Shown: positions 8,824-17,403, numbered from the stretch's first letter. The stretch is DNA of 64,000 nt from Anaerolineales bacterium (GCA_030583905.1 CP129481.1:1426001-1490000); one strand, 5' to 3'. Notes: generated by a model from the letters alone, not told the origin. Numbers and translations are program-made.

Positions 8824-9297
8824 ATGAATAGATCTATGTTCCCCTTATTAAGGCGATATTTCAAAGACGAAGAATTCGAAGAAACCAAAACCCAGCTTGC
8901 CGAAAGCAAGGCGCTTTTGGCTGAATACAAGGGATTTATCCTAAAAGAAAAAGGAGCTGGTCACAGTGAAAATAACATAGATAAGGTTGAGCCTGATTTT
9001 CTTGTCATCATATGGGCGTCCATTGGTCTTGCCCTGTCAATTGGGGTCGAAGCTGTAAAGAATCTTTCAAACCCAATTTCAACATCATTCAGCATTACTG
9101 AAATTACATGGGCTGTAATTGCCTTATACACAGTTTTTTACATAATCATGAATGGTTTATTTGCCATGAACTTGACACTGGATTACGCCAAATCAAAGTT
9201 AAATAATGGATATAAAACCTTCGCCTATACACTAATTGCAGGAATTGCATTAGTGTTTATTGGCTTAATGATCATTGCGCAAGTTGGAAGTAACTAA
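8824..9297 (+). CDS. Small membrane protein, unknown function
   Basis: About 157 residues; ATG 8824, ATG 8836 or an earlier TTG are all possible starts, and the AAAAAGG at 8817-8823 is spaced best for 8836. A charged N-terminal part (FKDEEFEETKTQLAESKALL) could form a short coiled coil. Three hydrophobic segments follow (FLVIIWASIGLALSIGVEAV, WAVIALYTVFYIIM and AYTLIAGIALVFIGLMII). I do not recognise a family. It starts 36 bases after res and is more AT-rich than its neighbours, so it may be an accessory gene acquired with the restriction system. Confidence 0.7.
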   Translation: MNRSMFPLLRRYFKDEEFEETKTQLAESKALLAEYKGFILKEKGAGHSENNIDKVEPDFLVIIWASIGLALSIGVEAVKNLSNPISTSFSITEITWAVIALYTVFYIIMNGLFAMNLTLDYAKSKLNNGYKTFAYTLIAGIALVFIGLMIIAQVGSN

Positions 9298-9581
9298 TAA
9301 ATCAATTCTTCCCATGTTATTTGCATAATTGCAAGCACGAAACTTACAGGAATGTTGGGGAAATCCCTTGCCAAATCAGACAAAGATTGTAATAATCATC
9401 GCATATTCAGGGAAACACCACAGCCAGCATCCAAGCGCATCCCTGCATAACAGACCCTTGAGGAGAGCCCAACACCGTCCATGCGGTGCGGGGGACCTTC
9501 AAGGGTTTATTTATTTTCAGTTGGCGCTTCCCGTTCCGGGAACGTATTCACCACACTTTTCTTAAAAGGAGTAAAACAACC
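9298..9581. other. Intergenic stretch with one large hairpin
   Basis: Apart from the terminator-like hairpin at 9454-9510 and the ribosome site (AAAAGGAG) just before 9582, I see no supported feature here. Confidence 0.5.
9454..9514 (+). terminator. Terminator-like hairpin after the res operon
   Basis: Outer arms ACCCTTGA (9454-9461) and TCAAGGGT (9499-9506), inner arms CACCG (9474-9478) and CGGTG (9484-9488), followed by a T-rich tail (TTTATTTATTTT). It probably ends transcription coming from mod/res and the membrane protein gene. Confidence 0.6.
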
Positions 9582-10145
9582 ATGCAAGCTGAATTAGACC
9601 CCATCTTCAATTTCCTGCGCGGGGGAGCAGGGAACTTCATCTACCGCAAGATCCGCGGCAAGACGATCATCTCGCCCAAGCCCGTCTACAACGAGGCTTC
9701 GTTGAGCCCGGCGCAGTTGGAACAACGCGAGCGCTTTCTGGCGGCAGTGGCATACGGCAAGACCGCCCTCGCCGACAATGAGGCTCGTCCGCTGTACGAA
9801 GGACTGGCAAAAAAGAAGGACCTGCCCGTCTTCGCGCTGACCATCGCCGACTACTTCAACGCCCCGGTCATCAATGACGTGAACGCCTTCGGTTACAACG
9901 GCAACATCGGCGACACCATCACGATCACCGCCAGCGACGACATCGGCGTGCAGAAAGTGGAAGTTGCCATCACCGACGATCAGGACAACCCGCTCGAAAC
10001 CGGCGAAGCGATCGAGACCGCCGCAGGCTCGGGGCAGTGGGTGTACACCGCCACCGCCCAGGGTCAATCCGCCGTCCGCATCCAGGTCACCGCCACAGAC
10101 CGCCCCGGCGGCATTGCCGTGACGAACATCGAAAAAAGCATCTGA
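9582..10145 (+). CDS. Uncharacterised protein with a C-terminal beta-rich (Ig-like) part
   Basis: 187 residues from ATG 9582, preceded by AAAAGGAG. The N-terminal half contains GGAGNFIYRKIRGKTIISPK and a helical stretch rich in Glu/Arg (SPAQLEQRERFLAAVAYGK). The C-terminal half (NGNIGDTITITASDDIGVQK to the end) reads as alternating beta strands of the kind seen in bacterial Ig-like domains. No signal peptide and no membrane segment are seen. I cannot name a function. It precedes the sigma/CHAT cassette by about 480 bases that hold two palindromic repeats, so a functional link is possible but not shown. Confidence 0.75.
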   Translation: MQAELDPIFNFLRGGAGNFIYRKIRGKTIISPKPVYNEASLSPAQLEQRERFLAAVAYGKTALADNEARPLYEGLAKKKDLPVFALTIADYFNAPVINDVNAFGYNGNIGDTITITASDDIGVQKVEVAITDDQDNPLETGEAIETAAGSGQWVYTATAQGQSAVRIQVTATDRPGGIAVTNIEKSI

Positions 10146-10203
10146 TCCCACCGCATCATTCCGCCTCTATGCGCCAACAGTGGGGGGCAGGGATGAAAAT
10201 ACA

Positions 10204-10254
10204 AGACCCTGCGAGGCTTCGAAATCCACTGACATGGAAAGCCTCGCGGGGTCT
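10204..10254. repeat. Palindromic repeat
   Basis: Arms AGACCCTGCGAGGCTT (10204-10219) and AAGCCTCGCGGGGTCT (10239-10254), one mismatch, 19-base loop. It lies in the gap before the sigma factor and belongs to a different sequence family from the other repeats in this window. Confidence 0.8.
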
Positions 10255-10342
10255 AGTGGTTTGAATATAACAGAGAAATCGAAAAGAGGGGATTGCAGAT
10301 CAATGGCAGAGGGAGCGGGGCGAACCATACAAACAGCATGGC

Positions 10343-10396
10343 AACGCGGGATGTATCCAAAGTGGCGAAGCCATTCCAAAAGATACATCCCGCGTT
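10343..10396. repeat. Palindromic repeat
   Basis: Perfect 15-base arms AACGCGGGATGTATC (10343-10357) and GATACATCCCGCGTT (10382-10396) with a 24-base loop. Together with the repeat at 10204 it accounts for much of the 10146-10629 gap, in which I see no gene. Confidence 0.8.
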
Positions 10397-10629
10397 ACAC
10401 ACAAGTTGCCCGCCTTCCCCTGTTGCAAAACGAACGGGCACGCGATGAAGGTAACCCCGTTTCCTATCCCCCCAATACTGCCGACCATCTGTCGGCGGTA
10501 CCCATCTACTACATATATGCCCGCCCGGTTCTATTTTCTTCCAATTACATTCGACCAATTTGTGGTTTCAATGGGTATAATTCCACCCAGCCCCGCCCAT
10601 GCGGACGCCCATCGGAGAACAAAACGAAC

Positions 10630-11391
10630 GTGGAAATGGACGCCCTGCACGACCAACTTGACCAGGCTTTGAAACAACTGGCGGAGATCCGGGGTGGTGA
10701 ACTTGCCCGCCGAATCAAGCCGATCCTCCTTGCCAATCTGGATCGAGGTCGGATTCACAGATTTATGGAGGGAGACCCCGGTCGTGTCCCAGCCTATGTC
10801 TGGCGCGTCGCCGACGGTTTTTCCAACCTCCAAGGTTATCTCCAGCAACTGCAGACCGAGCAGACCCCCGAAGCTTGGGCTCCGCTCTACGAACGGATGC
10901 AAACCTGGGCGTACAGTTTCTTTCTAAGAAAGAACTTTTTCGCCGACGACCACACGCGCGAGATCGCCATCGAATGCGCGACCGAGGCGGCGCTCAACCT
11001 GCTCCACTCCCACTTCCCCTACGACACCGAATTCGACCCGTGGGCGCATATCCTTGTTCAGAACGCCTGCCGCAAATTCATCCAAAAATCCCTCAAGAAG
11101 TCCGCTGTGCCGCAGGAGAAACAGGTCGAACTCGAAGACGACCTTGCGAACCTGAACGATCCTCCGCTGGAAGCGCACATGTTGATGACAGAACTTGGCG
11201 CGGAGTTGGAGTCTGCTCTGGCACAACTATCCGAAGCGCGCCGCAGTGTGATCCGGATGCTCTACTTCGATGAAATGGAGCCGGAAGAGATCGCCAAAAA
11301 GCTGGGCAAAAGCGCGGGAGCCATCTACAGTTTACATTTCAACGCGCTGGAAGATCTGCGGAAGATTTTGAACAAAACAGGGATAAATTAA
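10630..11391 (+). CDS. Sigma-70 family (ECF-like) RNA polymerase sigma factor
   Basis: About 253 residues from GTG 10630, or 251 from ATG 10636. The C-terminal region 4 is clear: LSEARRSVIRMLYFDEMEPE followed by EIAKKLGKSAGAIYSLHFNALEDLRKIL, a helix-turn-helix that reads the -35 element. The middle part (FADDHTREIAIECATEAALN, PWAHILVQNACRKFIQKSL) fits region 2. An N-terminal extension of about 90 residues precedes it. The longer open frame back to 10180 crosses repeats and is not used. The stop TAA is directly followed by the ATG of the next gene, and that gene overlaps the TPR-CHAT gene, so all three should be made together. Confidence 0.88.
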   Translation: MEMDALHDQLDQALKQLAEIRGGELARRIKPILLANLDRGRIHRFMEGDPGRVPAYVWRVADGFSNLQGYLQQLQTEQTPEAWAPLYERMQTWAYSFFLRKNFFADDHTREIAIECATEAALNLLHSHFPYDTEFDPWAHILVQNACRKFIQKSLKKSAVPQEKQVELEDDLANLNDPPLEAHMLMTELGAELESALAQLSEARRSVIRMLYFDEMEPEEIAKKLGKSAGAIYSLHFNALEDLRKILNKTGIN

Positions 11392-12162
11392 ATGAACGAG
11401 AATTTGGATTCCCGAAGGTCAGCCGCGCTGAAAAAGTTGGCTGAGCATTTGACAGCCCTCAAAGATGAGGGCAAGTCAGCATTACCCATGGAAAGTGATA
11501 TGTTATCTCTGATCGTCAGCGGGACACTGAACGGCGAAAATCTTGCGAAGCGCTATCCAGATTTTTACAAAAAAATGCTGGAAAACGCCGAACTCAGGCA
11601 GGCATTCCTCGACGCATTGGAAAGCCTCGAAGCCGAACCCGGGGAACTGACTCCCATACCCGCGCCTGAAACCCGCCTCGATTTTTTGACCAGCCAGCAG
11701 CAGTCCACGCCTACAATAGCCGTCTTGGATGAGAAGCGATGGCGACTCCACTGGCAACGATCGCTTGAACAACTGCGAGCCATCTTTTCCCCGCCTGAGC
11801 TGGCGTATCGGGCGGAGCAAAGCCTGATCGAAGAGCCTTGGTTCACCTTGTTGCGCGATGAAGTGACAGTTTCCGGGAGCGCCTATACCATTATCCTGGA
11901 TTGCACCGCTGCCGAAGATGAGGAGAACACACTGGCTGTCTATGTGTCCCTGGCTGTTACGCCCGGCATTTCGCGCGAACCTGCGAAATTCCCACTGCGT
12001 GCCAGATTAACATGGGGCGAATATCAACAGGATATACTTATTCCCGCGGAAGGGCGGGTAAGATACCCGAATATCCTGTTTGATACGATCTTCGACCCGG
12101 CGTTGGAAAACCTTAAGGCTGGGCTGAGTCTCACACTTGAAACCGCCTCCGAAACTCCGTGA
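11392..12162 (+). CDS. Unknown protein coupled to sigma factor and CHAT protease (candidate anti-sigma or adaptor)
   Basis: 256 residues, starting at the base after the sigma stop codon. The N-terminal third is helical (AALKKLAEHLTALKDEGK, then ENLAKRYPDFYKKMLENAEL and AFLDALESLE), followed by a Pro-rich linker (ELTPIPAPETRL), a short helical piece and a C-terminal part that alternates like beta strands (EVTVSGSAYTIILDC, LAVYVSLAV). No zinc-binding anti-sigma motif and no membrane segment are seen. By position it could hold the sigma factor inactive or link it to the CHAT protease. That role is inference from gene order only. Confidence 0.72.
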   Translation: MNENLDSRRSAALKKLAEHLTALKDEGKSALPMESDMLSLIVSGTLNGENLAKRYPDFYKKMLENAELRQAFLDALESLEAEPGELTPIPAPETRLDFLTSQQQSTPTIAVLDEKRWRLHWQRSLEQLRAIFSPPELAYRAEQSLIEEPWFTLLRDEVTVSGSAYTIILDCTAAEDEENTLAVYVSLAVTPGISREPAKFPLRARLTWGEYQQDILIPAEGRVRYPNILFDTIFDPALENLKAGLSLTLETASETP

Positions 12163-15100
12163 TGTCCAGCAGTGCTTCTTTTGATATCTACCTGAGTCTT
12201 GCAAATAAACTGTTCGAGGGGCGAATATCCGAATCCGATCTGCCGTCCATCGGGGCAGACCTCCCTGCACTCGACAAAAAACTGCTCGACCGCATTGCGG
12301 ATTACGCGGAAAGCCTTGCATCCGTCAAGCCGCGGCTTGGCTGGGCGCTGACCCGGATCGCGAATGACGCGGCGTTTTCCCAAAACCGTGATCTTTTCCT
12401 CCACTCACTCTCCGCCTGGTATCTGGCGCGTGCTTGCAATCATTGGGCGCAGCCCAAGCGTGCCGCGGATGCGCTGCTCAACGCACGGCGCGGTTTCGAG
12501 GAGTTGAATGATTCCGCCTGGATCGCAGCTTGTGAGTGGCAGTCCAATGCTTTGGCGTGGAGCAAGCCTGATTTTGCCGAAGCAGTTCGCGGGTTGAAAG
12601 AGGCGCTGACCGATCTTCCGCCGGAATTCGTCCCGCATTGTCGTCTCTCGTTGGCATTTGCCCAAATCCTCGTTGGGGATCATCCCGCCGCGCAGAAGAA
12701 CATCCGCCTTGGCGAGGAGGCGTATCGATCACGCGGAGATGTTGTGAATCAGGCACGTTGCTGGCTGACGCTTGCCAGTCTCCTGCGCCGGCAGGATCGT
12801 TTTGCCGAAGCCTTCCAAAAATTGGATCAAGCCCTGCAGGTTTTCGAGCAGGAGAACGCGCTCACCGATCAGGCGCGCGCGCATTATCAGATCGCGCTCG
12901 GTCATTTGCTGCAAACTGACCAACTGCCGCAAGCCGTCGAGCGTTTCCAGCGCGCCATTACCCTTTTCGAGGCAACCGACCTGGATCTGTGGCGCGGGAT
13001 GTGTGTCAACAATCTGGGGGCGGTATATCTCTACACCGGCGAACTGATGCTGGGAGATCAATGTTTCCGCCAAGCCGAAGAGATTTTTGCGTGTCACGAA
13101 ATTCCCGGCTTACTGGCAGACAACCTGCATGATCAGGGTGAGCTGAACATCCTGCGCGGCATGCCGCAGGTCAGCATCGAGCACTGTAAACGATCTGCGG
13201 CGCTCAGCGAAAGTCTCGGGTCGCGTTTATCCGCAGCGGTCGTCATCACGAACCTGGGAAAGGCATACGGTCGAGCCGGGCGCTATCAGGATGCGCTGCA
13301 TCACCTTGAACGAGCCGCGGAACGATTGAACGAACTCAACAGTCCACTGCGGCTCGGCACCTGTGAAAGTTACGCGGCATTGATCTGGTCGCAGTTGGGT
13401 CAGCCCGATCTGGCACACGCTCATCTCGACCGCGCTGTGCAATGTTATGAACAGGCGGATCAAAAAGCGTGGCTCTCCGAAGTTCACAACATTCGAGCCA
13501 GGGCATACTTCCAACAAAACAAATATAAGGAAGCTATTGATTGCCTGAAGGATGCGCTCGATGTTTCGATCCGGCATGGGATCAAGCCCCAAACCGTCCT
13601 TGCCCGGCGTTTGCTTGGCGAGGCGTTGGTGCAGACCGGCGCATTCGAGGAAGCGCTTGATGTTTTGGAACAAGCACAGACAGACGCTTCGGCGATAGAA
13701 ATGCAGATGGAACTGGCATTCAGTTTGGTTGCTGCTGGAGCCTGTCATGCCGCCCGCTCGAGGCTGGACGACGCGCAATCCGCTTTTGAGCAGGCATTGC
13801 AATGGAGTGAGGGAGTCCTGCCGGAGATCGAATGGCGGGCGCACACCGGGTTGGGTGATCTGGCTGGCTCGCGTTCGGAAAACGAAAAGGCGCTGGCTTC
13901 CTATCGGCGGGCAGTGACTGCCTTTTCCCGCATCCGGCAAAATTTCTGGCAGCCCAGCCTGGCGGGTTCCTACCTGCAAAAACCCTCGCGCACTTTCGAT
14001 CGCATCATTGCTTTTACTGCCCGCGTGGAGGCTGCCGAAGATGCTTTAACATGTATTGAGTCGTCCAAGGCATCCACCTTGCAGGGACAATTATTGTCAG
14101 ACCATTCACAAAAACTGGATGCGGACTCCCGGAAGTTATCCGATCTGGAAGCGGAGATTCGCTTCATACAGGACCGCCTCAGGACTCCCCCGGAGTTGCT
14201 GCTTCCCCATCGAGCCGGATCAGAGTTTCGACAGATCCGCTCCCGCCTGATGGAGAAGACAAAACAATACGAAATGTTGAAAGCACGCCTCGAGCGAAAA
14301 TCCGGCTATCAACGTTCGTCCACGGGCATGAGAGCGGAAGGTTTTGATTCAGGTGCATTTCGCGCTCTCGCAGACCGTTCCCTGCAGGGGAAGTGGGCTG
14401 CGTTGGATTATTACCTGATGGATGAGGAGATTATCATCACGCTTCTCAGTCCCGGGCGTTGTGAGGTGTTCAGCGTTCCCATTCCATACCGTTTGCGTAT
14501 GGCATTGGAGGCTTGTCAGCGTGCTGGGCGGAGACCCGATCCACCCACCTCTGCTGATCTCGCTGTATTGGGGCAGGCGCTTCTTCCAGCCTCGCTCACG
14601 GACGAACTTGCTCCCGATACCTTTTTGCTGCTGTCACCTCATCGGGAACTCCATTCCATCCCTTGGGCGGCTCTCCAGCCCGGCTTCTCCTCGGAACCGT
14701 TGGTAAATCTATGTGTGCCGGTGGTCATCCCTTCGATGCAAAATTTGATGGTCATTTGGCGGAGACGCGCCGAAGGGACATCGTCTCGGCGCGAGGCTGG
14801 CTTGGCGGTGGGGTTGTCCACGTTCGATGGCAGACGCCAGGACCTTCCGCAAGTGCGAAGCGAAATCGACTTCCTGCGATCCAAACTCGGACCCGACGGA
14901 GTATGCCTTGCAGAGGAAGATGCGACATGGGGGAATATCCTGCAGCTCACTCAAGGATTGGCAGAAGGATTATCCAGATTCTCGTGGCTGCATATTGCCA
15001 GCCATTTCTTTTCACATCCCCAAACGGGCAGACTCAGCGGTCTCACCCTGCAAGATGGAGATGTATGGCTGGATGCCCTGCGCGATCTCGCGCCCCTGCC

Positions 15101-15389
15101 AAAACTCGTCACCATCTCGGCATGTAACAGCATGTCCAGTTTTATTTATGAAGGCGATGAACATGTGGATTTGCCGTCTGTTTGTCTGGCGGCGGGCGCG
15201 GACAGCGTGGTGGGCAGTCTGTGGGGCGTCCTTGATCAGGCGGCGGCTGGGTTCAGTGCCGGATTTTATTCCCGCTATCTGAACGCTCTCGGTCCCGCGG
15301 AAGCGGTGGCACAGACCCAGCGCGAACTGATCGAGCGCGGGGAACATGCCAGCCAATGGGCGGGTTTTATTTTCATCGGCGCGCCGTGA
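12162..15389 (+). CDS. TPR-CHAT caspase-like protease
   Basis: 1075 residues; its ATG overlaps the previous stop (TGATG). About the first 600 residues are a long run of tetratricopeptide repeats (for example DQARCWLTLASLL-type helices, DALHHLERAAERL, EEALDVLEQAQ), then a coiled segment (KLSDLEAEIRFIQDRLR). The last third is a CHAT domain: PHRELHSIPWAAL near residue 826, the probable catalytic His948 in WLHIASHFF, and Cys988 in TISACNS, ending in QWAGFIFIGAP. CHAT proteases are clan CD peptidases whose TPR part senses a partner. The adjacent sigma factor recalls the TPR-CHAT and sigma pairing of type III-E CRISPR systems, although no cas gene is present here. Confidence 0.92.
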   Translation: MSSSASFDIYLSLANKLFEGRISESDLPSIGADLPALDKKLLDRIADYAESLASVKPRLGWALTRIANDAAFSQNRDLFLHSLSAWYLARACNHWAQPKRAADALLNARRGFEELNDSAWIAACEWQSNALAWSKPDFAEAVRGLKEALTDLPPEFVPHCRLSLAFAQILVGDHPAAQKNIRLGEEAYRSRGDVVNQARCWLTLASLLRRQDRFAEAFQKLDQALQVFEQENALTDQARAHYQIALGHLLQTDQLPQAVERFQRAITLFEATDLDLWRGMCVNNLGAVYLYTGELMLGDQCFRQAEEIFACHEIPGLLADNLHDQGELNILRGMPQVSIEHCKRSAALSESLGSRLSAAVVITNLGKAYGRAGRYQDALHHLERAAERLNELNSPLRLGTCESYAALIWSQLGQPDLAHAHLDRAVQCYEQADQKAWLSEVHNIRARAYFQQNKYKEAIDCLKDALDVSIRHGIKPQTVLARRLLGEALVQTGAFEEALDVLEQAQTDASAIEMQMELAFSLVAAGACHAARSRLDDAQSAFEQALQWSEGVLPEIEWRAHTGLGDLAGSRSENEKALASYRRAVTAFSRIRQNFWQPSLAGSYLQKPSRTFDRIIAFTARVEAAEDALTCIESSKASTLQGQLLSDHSQKLDADSRKLSDLEAEIRFIQDRLRTPPELLLPHRAGSEFRQIRSRLMEKTKQYEMLKARLERKSGYQRSSTGMRAEGFDSGAFRALADRSLQGKWAALDYYLMDEEIIITLLSPGRCEVFSVPIPYRLRMALEACQRAGRRPDPPTSADLAVLGQALLPASLTDELAPDTFLLLSPHRELHSIPWAALQPGFSSEPLVNLCVPVVIPSMQNLMVIWRRRAEGTSSRREAGLAVGLSTFDGRRQDLPQVRSEIDFLRSKLGPDGVCLAEEDATWGNILQLTQGLAEGLSRFSWLHIASHFFSHPQTGRLSGLTLQDGDVWLDALRDLAPLPKLVTISACNSMSSFIYEGDEHVDLPSVCLAAGADSVVGSLWGVLDQAAAGFSAGFYSRYLNALGPAEAVAQTQRELIERGEHASQWAGFIFIGAP

Positions 15390-15415
15390 ATCAAACGTGG
15401 TCAAGCTGATCGACA

Positions 15416-15589
15416 TCATCTTGCTCGGTGCGGAAAGCACAGAAACATGAGTGCGTGAATTCTGAACGTGGTAAGCAAGGTGACCAGCGCAAAGTGATGC
15501 TTGATCCAAAGCAGAATGGCGGGAATGAAAGCGAGGAAACCCATCCCGAAGCTGTAGACAGGGAGCCACGACAGGATGGTGTATCTGAG
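15416..15589 (-). pseudogene. Remnant of a membrane-protein gene
   Basis: On the minus strand this stretch reads about 57 codons without a stop, beginning after an in-frame TAG and ending at TGA: LRYTILSWLPVYSFGMGF, then LAFIPAILLWIKHH, ending FPHRAR. The hydrophobic pattern looks like one or two membrane segments of a once larger protein, with no start codon or ribosome site. The family is not recognised. Confidence 0.3.
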
Positions 15590-15653
15590 TAGATGACACT
15601 ATAAAATATTTTTCAACTTATTCCCCTCATTGCACCAGCTAAATCTCGTCAAC

Positions 15654-15662
15654 TGGTATACT
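15654..15662 (+). promoter_or_regulatory. Extended -10 promoter of the ammonia-lyase gene
   Basis: TGGTATACT (TG-N extension plus TATACT) lies 47 bases before the start of the ammonia-lyase gene, at the end of a short AT-rich gap. No good -35 at standard spacing is seen, which fits an extended -10 promoter. Confidence 0.45.
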
Positions 15663-15708
15663 ACGCCTACAGTTCAGAACTAAAGACAATAACATGGATT
15701 AAGACCTC

Positions 15709-16953
15709 ATGACGGAACAACCCATTCAGTGGACGAAAAACAAATTCAAGAAAGCGATGAGCGGCTCTCAACAGGAGGAGATACTGCCGCTTGATTTGCC
15801 GCGAAAAATCCGCAGTTTTCATCGTCAATTGCCAGGCTATCGTATGAGTCCGCTCAAAAGGCTTTCGAACTTGGCTGTGAAATTGGGGTTGGGTGGTATT
15901 TGGGTCAAGGATGAATCGGCACGGTTGGATTTGCGTTCCTTCAAGGTGCTGGGAGGCTCGTATGCAATTTACAAACTCCTGCAAAAACGTTTAGGCATGG
16001 AAGAGCAGGAGTTGTCGCTTGCTGAACTGACACACGGTCCACTCCGCGAACGGCTGGGCGATATCATCTTCGCAGCCGCGACCGATGGAAACCATGGCCG
16101 CGGTGTAGCCTGGTCCGCGGCGCAGATGGGTTTCAAATCGATCATCTATGTACACAAACTTACTTCGAAGGCACGCATCGAGGCTATTGAGAGCGTTGGC
16201 GCAAAGGTGGTAGTCGTGGACGGGAACTATGATGATGCCGTCCGGCAGGTCTATCAGGACGCACTGCAGAATGGCTGGGAAGTCGTCTCGGATACGGCTT
16301 GGGAAGGCTACAATGATATTCCCAAATGGGTCATGCAAGGTTACACCACGATGCTCAGTGAAGCCCAGGAGCAGTTGGCAGCGCTGGGTCTGAGCCAGCC
16401 AACTCACATCTTTGTCCAAGCCGGTGTTGGTTCATTGGCTGCGGCAACCATTGGCTTATATCGAAACTTGTTTGGAGATGGTGTTCGAACATGTGTGATC
16501 GAACCGACCAAAGCCGCCTGCCTGTACCGTTCTGCTTTGGCGGAAGACGGAGAACCTCATAATGTGGAAGGCGACCTCGATACGATCATGGCGGGTCTGG
16601 CTTGTGGAGAACCAAATCCCATTGCATGGGAGATACTGCGGGATCGCGCGGATTACTTCGCCATCTGTCCAGACTATGTGGCAGCCATGGGAATGCGCGT
16701 CTATGGAGTTCCGCTCCGAGACGATCCAATCGTCATTTCGGGTGAGTCTGGCGCAGTGACTCTTGGGGCTCTGAAGTACATCATGCAGCATGAAAGCGCA
16801 AAAGATTTCTGCGAGGAACTGGAGCTGGGTCCTGATTCACAGGTGTTACTCATCAACTCGGAAGGCAATACCTCGCCCGACGATTTCCGCTATGTCGTTT
16901 GGGAGGGGGGTATCCCAGTTCCAGAGCGATACAGGATGTATTCACCCCGCTAG
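15709..16953 (+). CDS. dpaL: Diaminopropionate ammonia-lyase
   Basis: 414 residues, close to the usual length of about 400. It is a fold-type II PLP enzyme that splits 2,3-diaminopropionate into pyruvate and two ammonia. The PLP lysine is Lys79 in LRSFKVLGGSYAIYK. Other hallmarks are ATDGNHGRGVAWSA, the phosphate-binding loop in VQAGVGSLAAATIG and the C-terminal INSEGNTSPD. D-serine dehydratase is related but lacks the FKVLGGSYA signature. The gene stands alone between two gene remnants and has its own promoter, so it seems to be a single transcription unit. Confidence 0.9.
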   Translation: MTEQPIQWTKNKFKKAMSGSQQEEILPLDLPRKIRSFHRQLPGYRMSPLKRLSNLAVKLGLGGIWVKDESARLDLRSFKVLGGSYAIYKLLQKRLGMEEQELSLAELTHGPLRERLGDIIFAAATDGNHGRGVAWSAAQMGFKSIIYVHKLTSKARIEAIESVGAKVVVVDGNYDDAVRQVYQDALQNGWEVVSDTAWEGYNDIPKWVMQGYTTMLSEAQEQLAALGLSQPTHIFVQAGVGSLAAATIGLYRNLFGDGVRTCVIEPTKAACLYRSALAEDGEPHNVEGDLDTIMAGLACGEPNPIAWEILRDRADYFAICPDYVAAMGMRVYGVPLRDDPIVISGESGAVTLGALKYIMQHESAKDFCEELELGPDSQVLLINSEGNTSPDDFRYVVWEGGIPVPERYRMYSPR

Positions 16954-16955
16954 AC

Positions 16956-17066
16956 AGATGAACACAGTAGGCGTTTTGAAGACGTAATCCAGATCCGCAT
17001 CGACCATGGTCTGACCGAGCATACTCATTTGTGCGGCGATTAAGTAGGCGAGGGGAACGGAAATCA
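16956..17066 (-). pseudogene. Remnant of an FtsX-type ABC permease
   Basis: Minus-strand translation gives ISVPLAYLIAAQMSMLGQ and TMVDADLDYVFKTPTVFIC, which matches the C-terminal part of the decayed permease at 25768-28173 (SIPLAYVIAAPLARALGQ, DIDLDYAFNTPAVFIW) in most positions. Only about 37 codons survive and no start or remaining body is present. It is a leftover of a second MacB/FtsX-type transporter. Confidence 0.65.
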
Positions 17067-17147
17067 GGCATCAGATGGCGCTGAATGTTTTTTCAAAAGA
17101 CTTTGTTATGGGGTTTCTTATGTTGAGAGTGAGATTAATATCAGCAC

Positions 17148-17176
17148 TTGCCAAATCCCATTGAAATGAGTATACT
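17148..17176 (+). promoter_or_regulatory. Histidine operon promoter
   Basis: -35 TTGCCA at 17148-17153 and -10 TATACT at 17171-17176 with an ideal 17-base spacer. The predicted transcription start (about 17183) falls only some four bases before the leader-peptide ATG, so the leader mRNA would be almost leaderless. Confidence 0.75.
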
Positions 17177-17186
17177 GCCGTCCAAT

Positions 17187-17273
17187 ATGAATTACCTGTG
17201 CGCGCATGTCCATCACCACATTTGCCCCCCGCATGGTCGGGAGGTTTATTTGCGCGTACCTGAAAACCAATAA
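17187..17273 (+). CDS. hisL: Histidine operon leader peptide
   Basis: A 28-codon open frame (ATG 17187, stop TAA 17271) containing CAHVHHHICPPH, that is five histidines in ten residues (His7, 9, 10, 11 and 16). It lies between a strong promoter and a terminator in front of hisG. Its codons 7-16 would stall a ribosome when charged histidyl-tRNA is short. Shorter than typical genes and not recognised by family, but the His run, position and RNA structure together make a leader-peptide role likely. Confidence 0.82.
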   Translation: MNYLCAHVHHHICPPHGREVYLRVPENQ

Positions 17274-17329
17274 CAGGTTCCGTATTTTGCCTCATCAAGC
17301 CCCGACCATCGTCGGGGCTTTTTGTTTTT
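17233..17329 (+). promoter_or_regulatory. Histidine attenuator: antiterminator and terminator
   Basis: The terminator stem is AGCCCCGAC (17298-17306) with GTCGGGGCT (17311-17319), loop CATC, followed by TTTTTGTTTTT. The sequence ATGGTCGGG at 17233-17241, inside the leader peptide just after the His codons, is perfectly complementary to CCCGACCAT at 17301-17309, which includes most of the terminator's left arm. The two pairings exclude each other. A ribosome stalled on the His codons would leave 17235-17241 free to pair and open the terminator; a moving ribosome would cover it and allow termination. CGCGCA (17201) and TGCGCG (17251) can also pair, as a possible protector stem. Confidence 0.8.
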
Positions 17330-17403
17330 CCAATGCGGACGCTGGATGATAAAAAACGGTCGACGATCCGCCGTCCATCATCAATAAATGAAAAGGAACT
17401 TAT

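Noticed and set aside
10180..10629. In-frame extension of the sigma factor
   Set aside because: It consists of two palindromic repeats and low-complexity sequence; no family match.
10630..15389. Type III-E CRISPR effector locus
   Set aside because: The TPR-CHAT and sigma pairing invites the comparison, but no cas gene or repeat array is present within the window.
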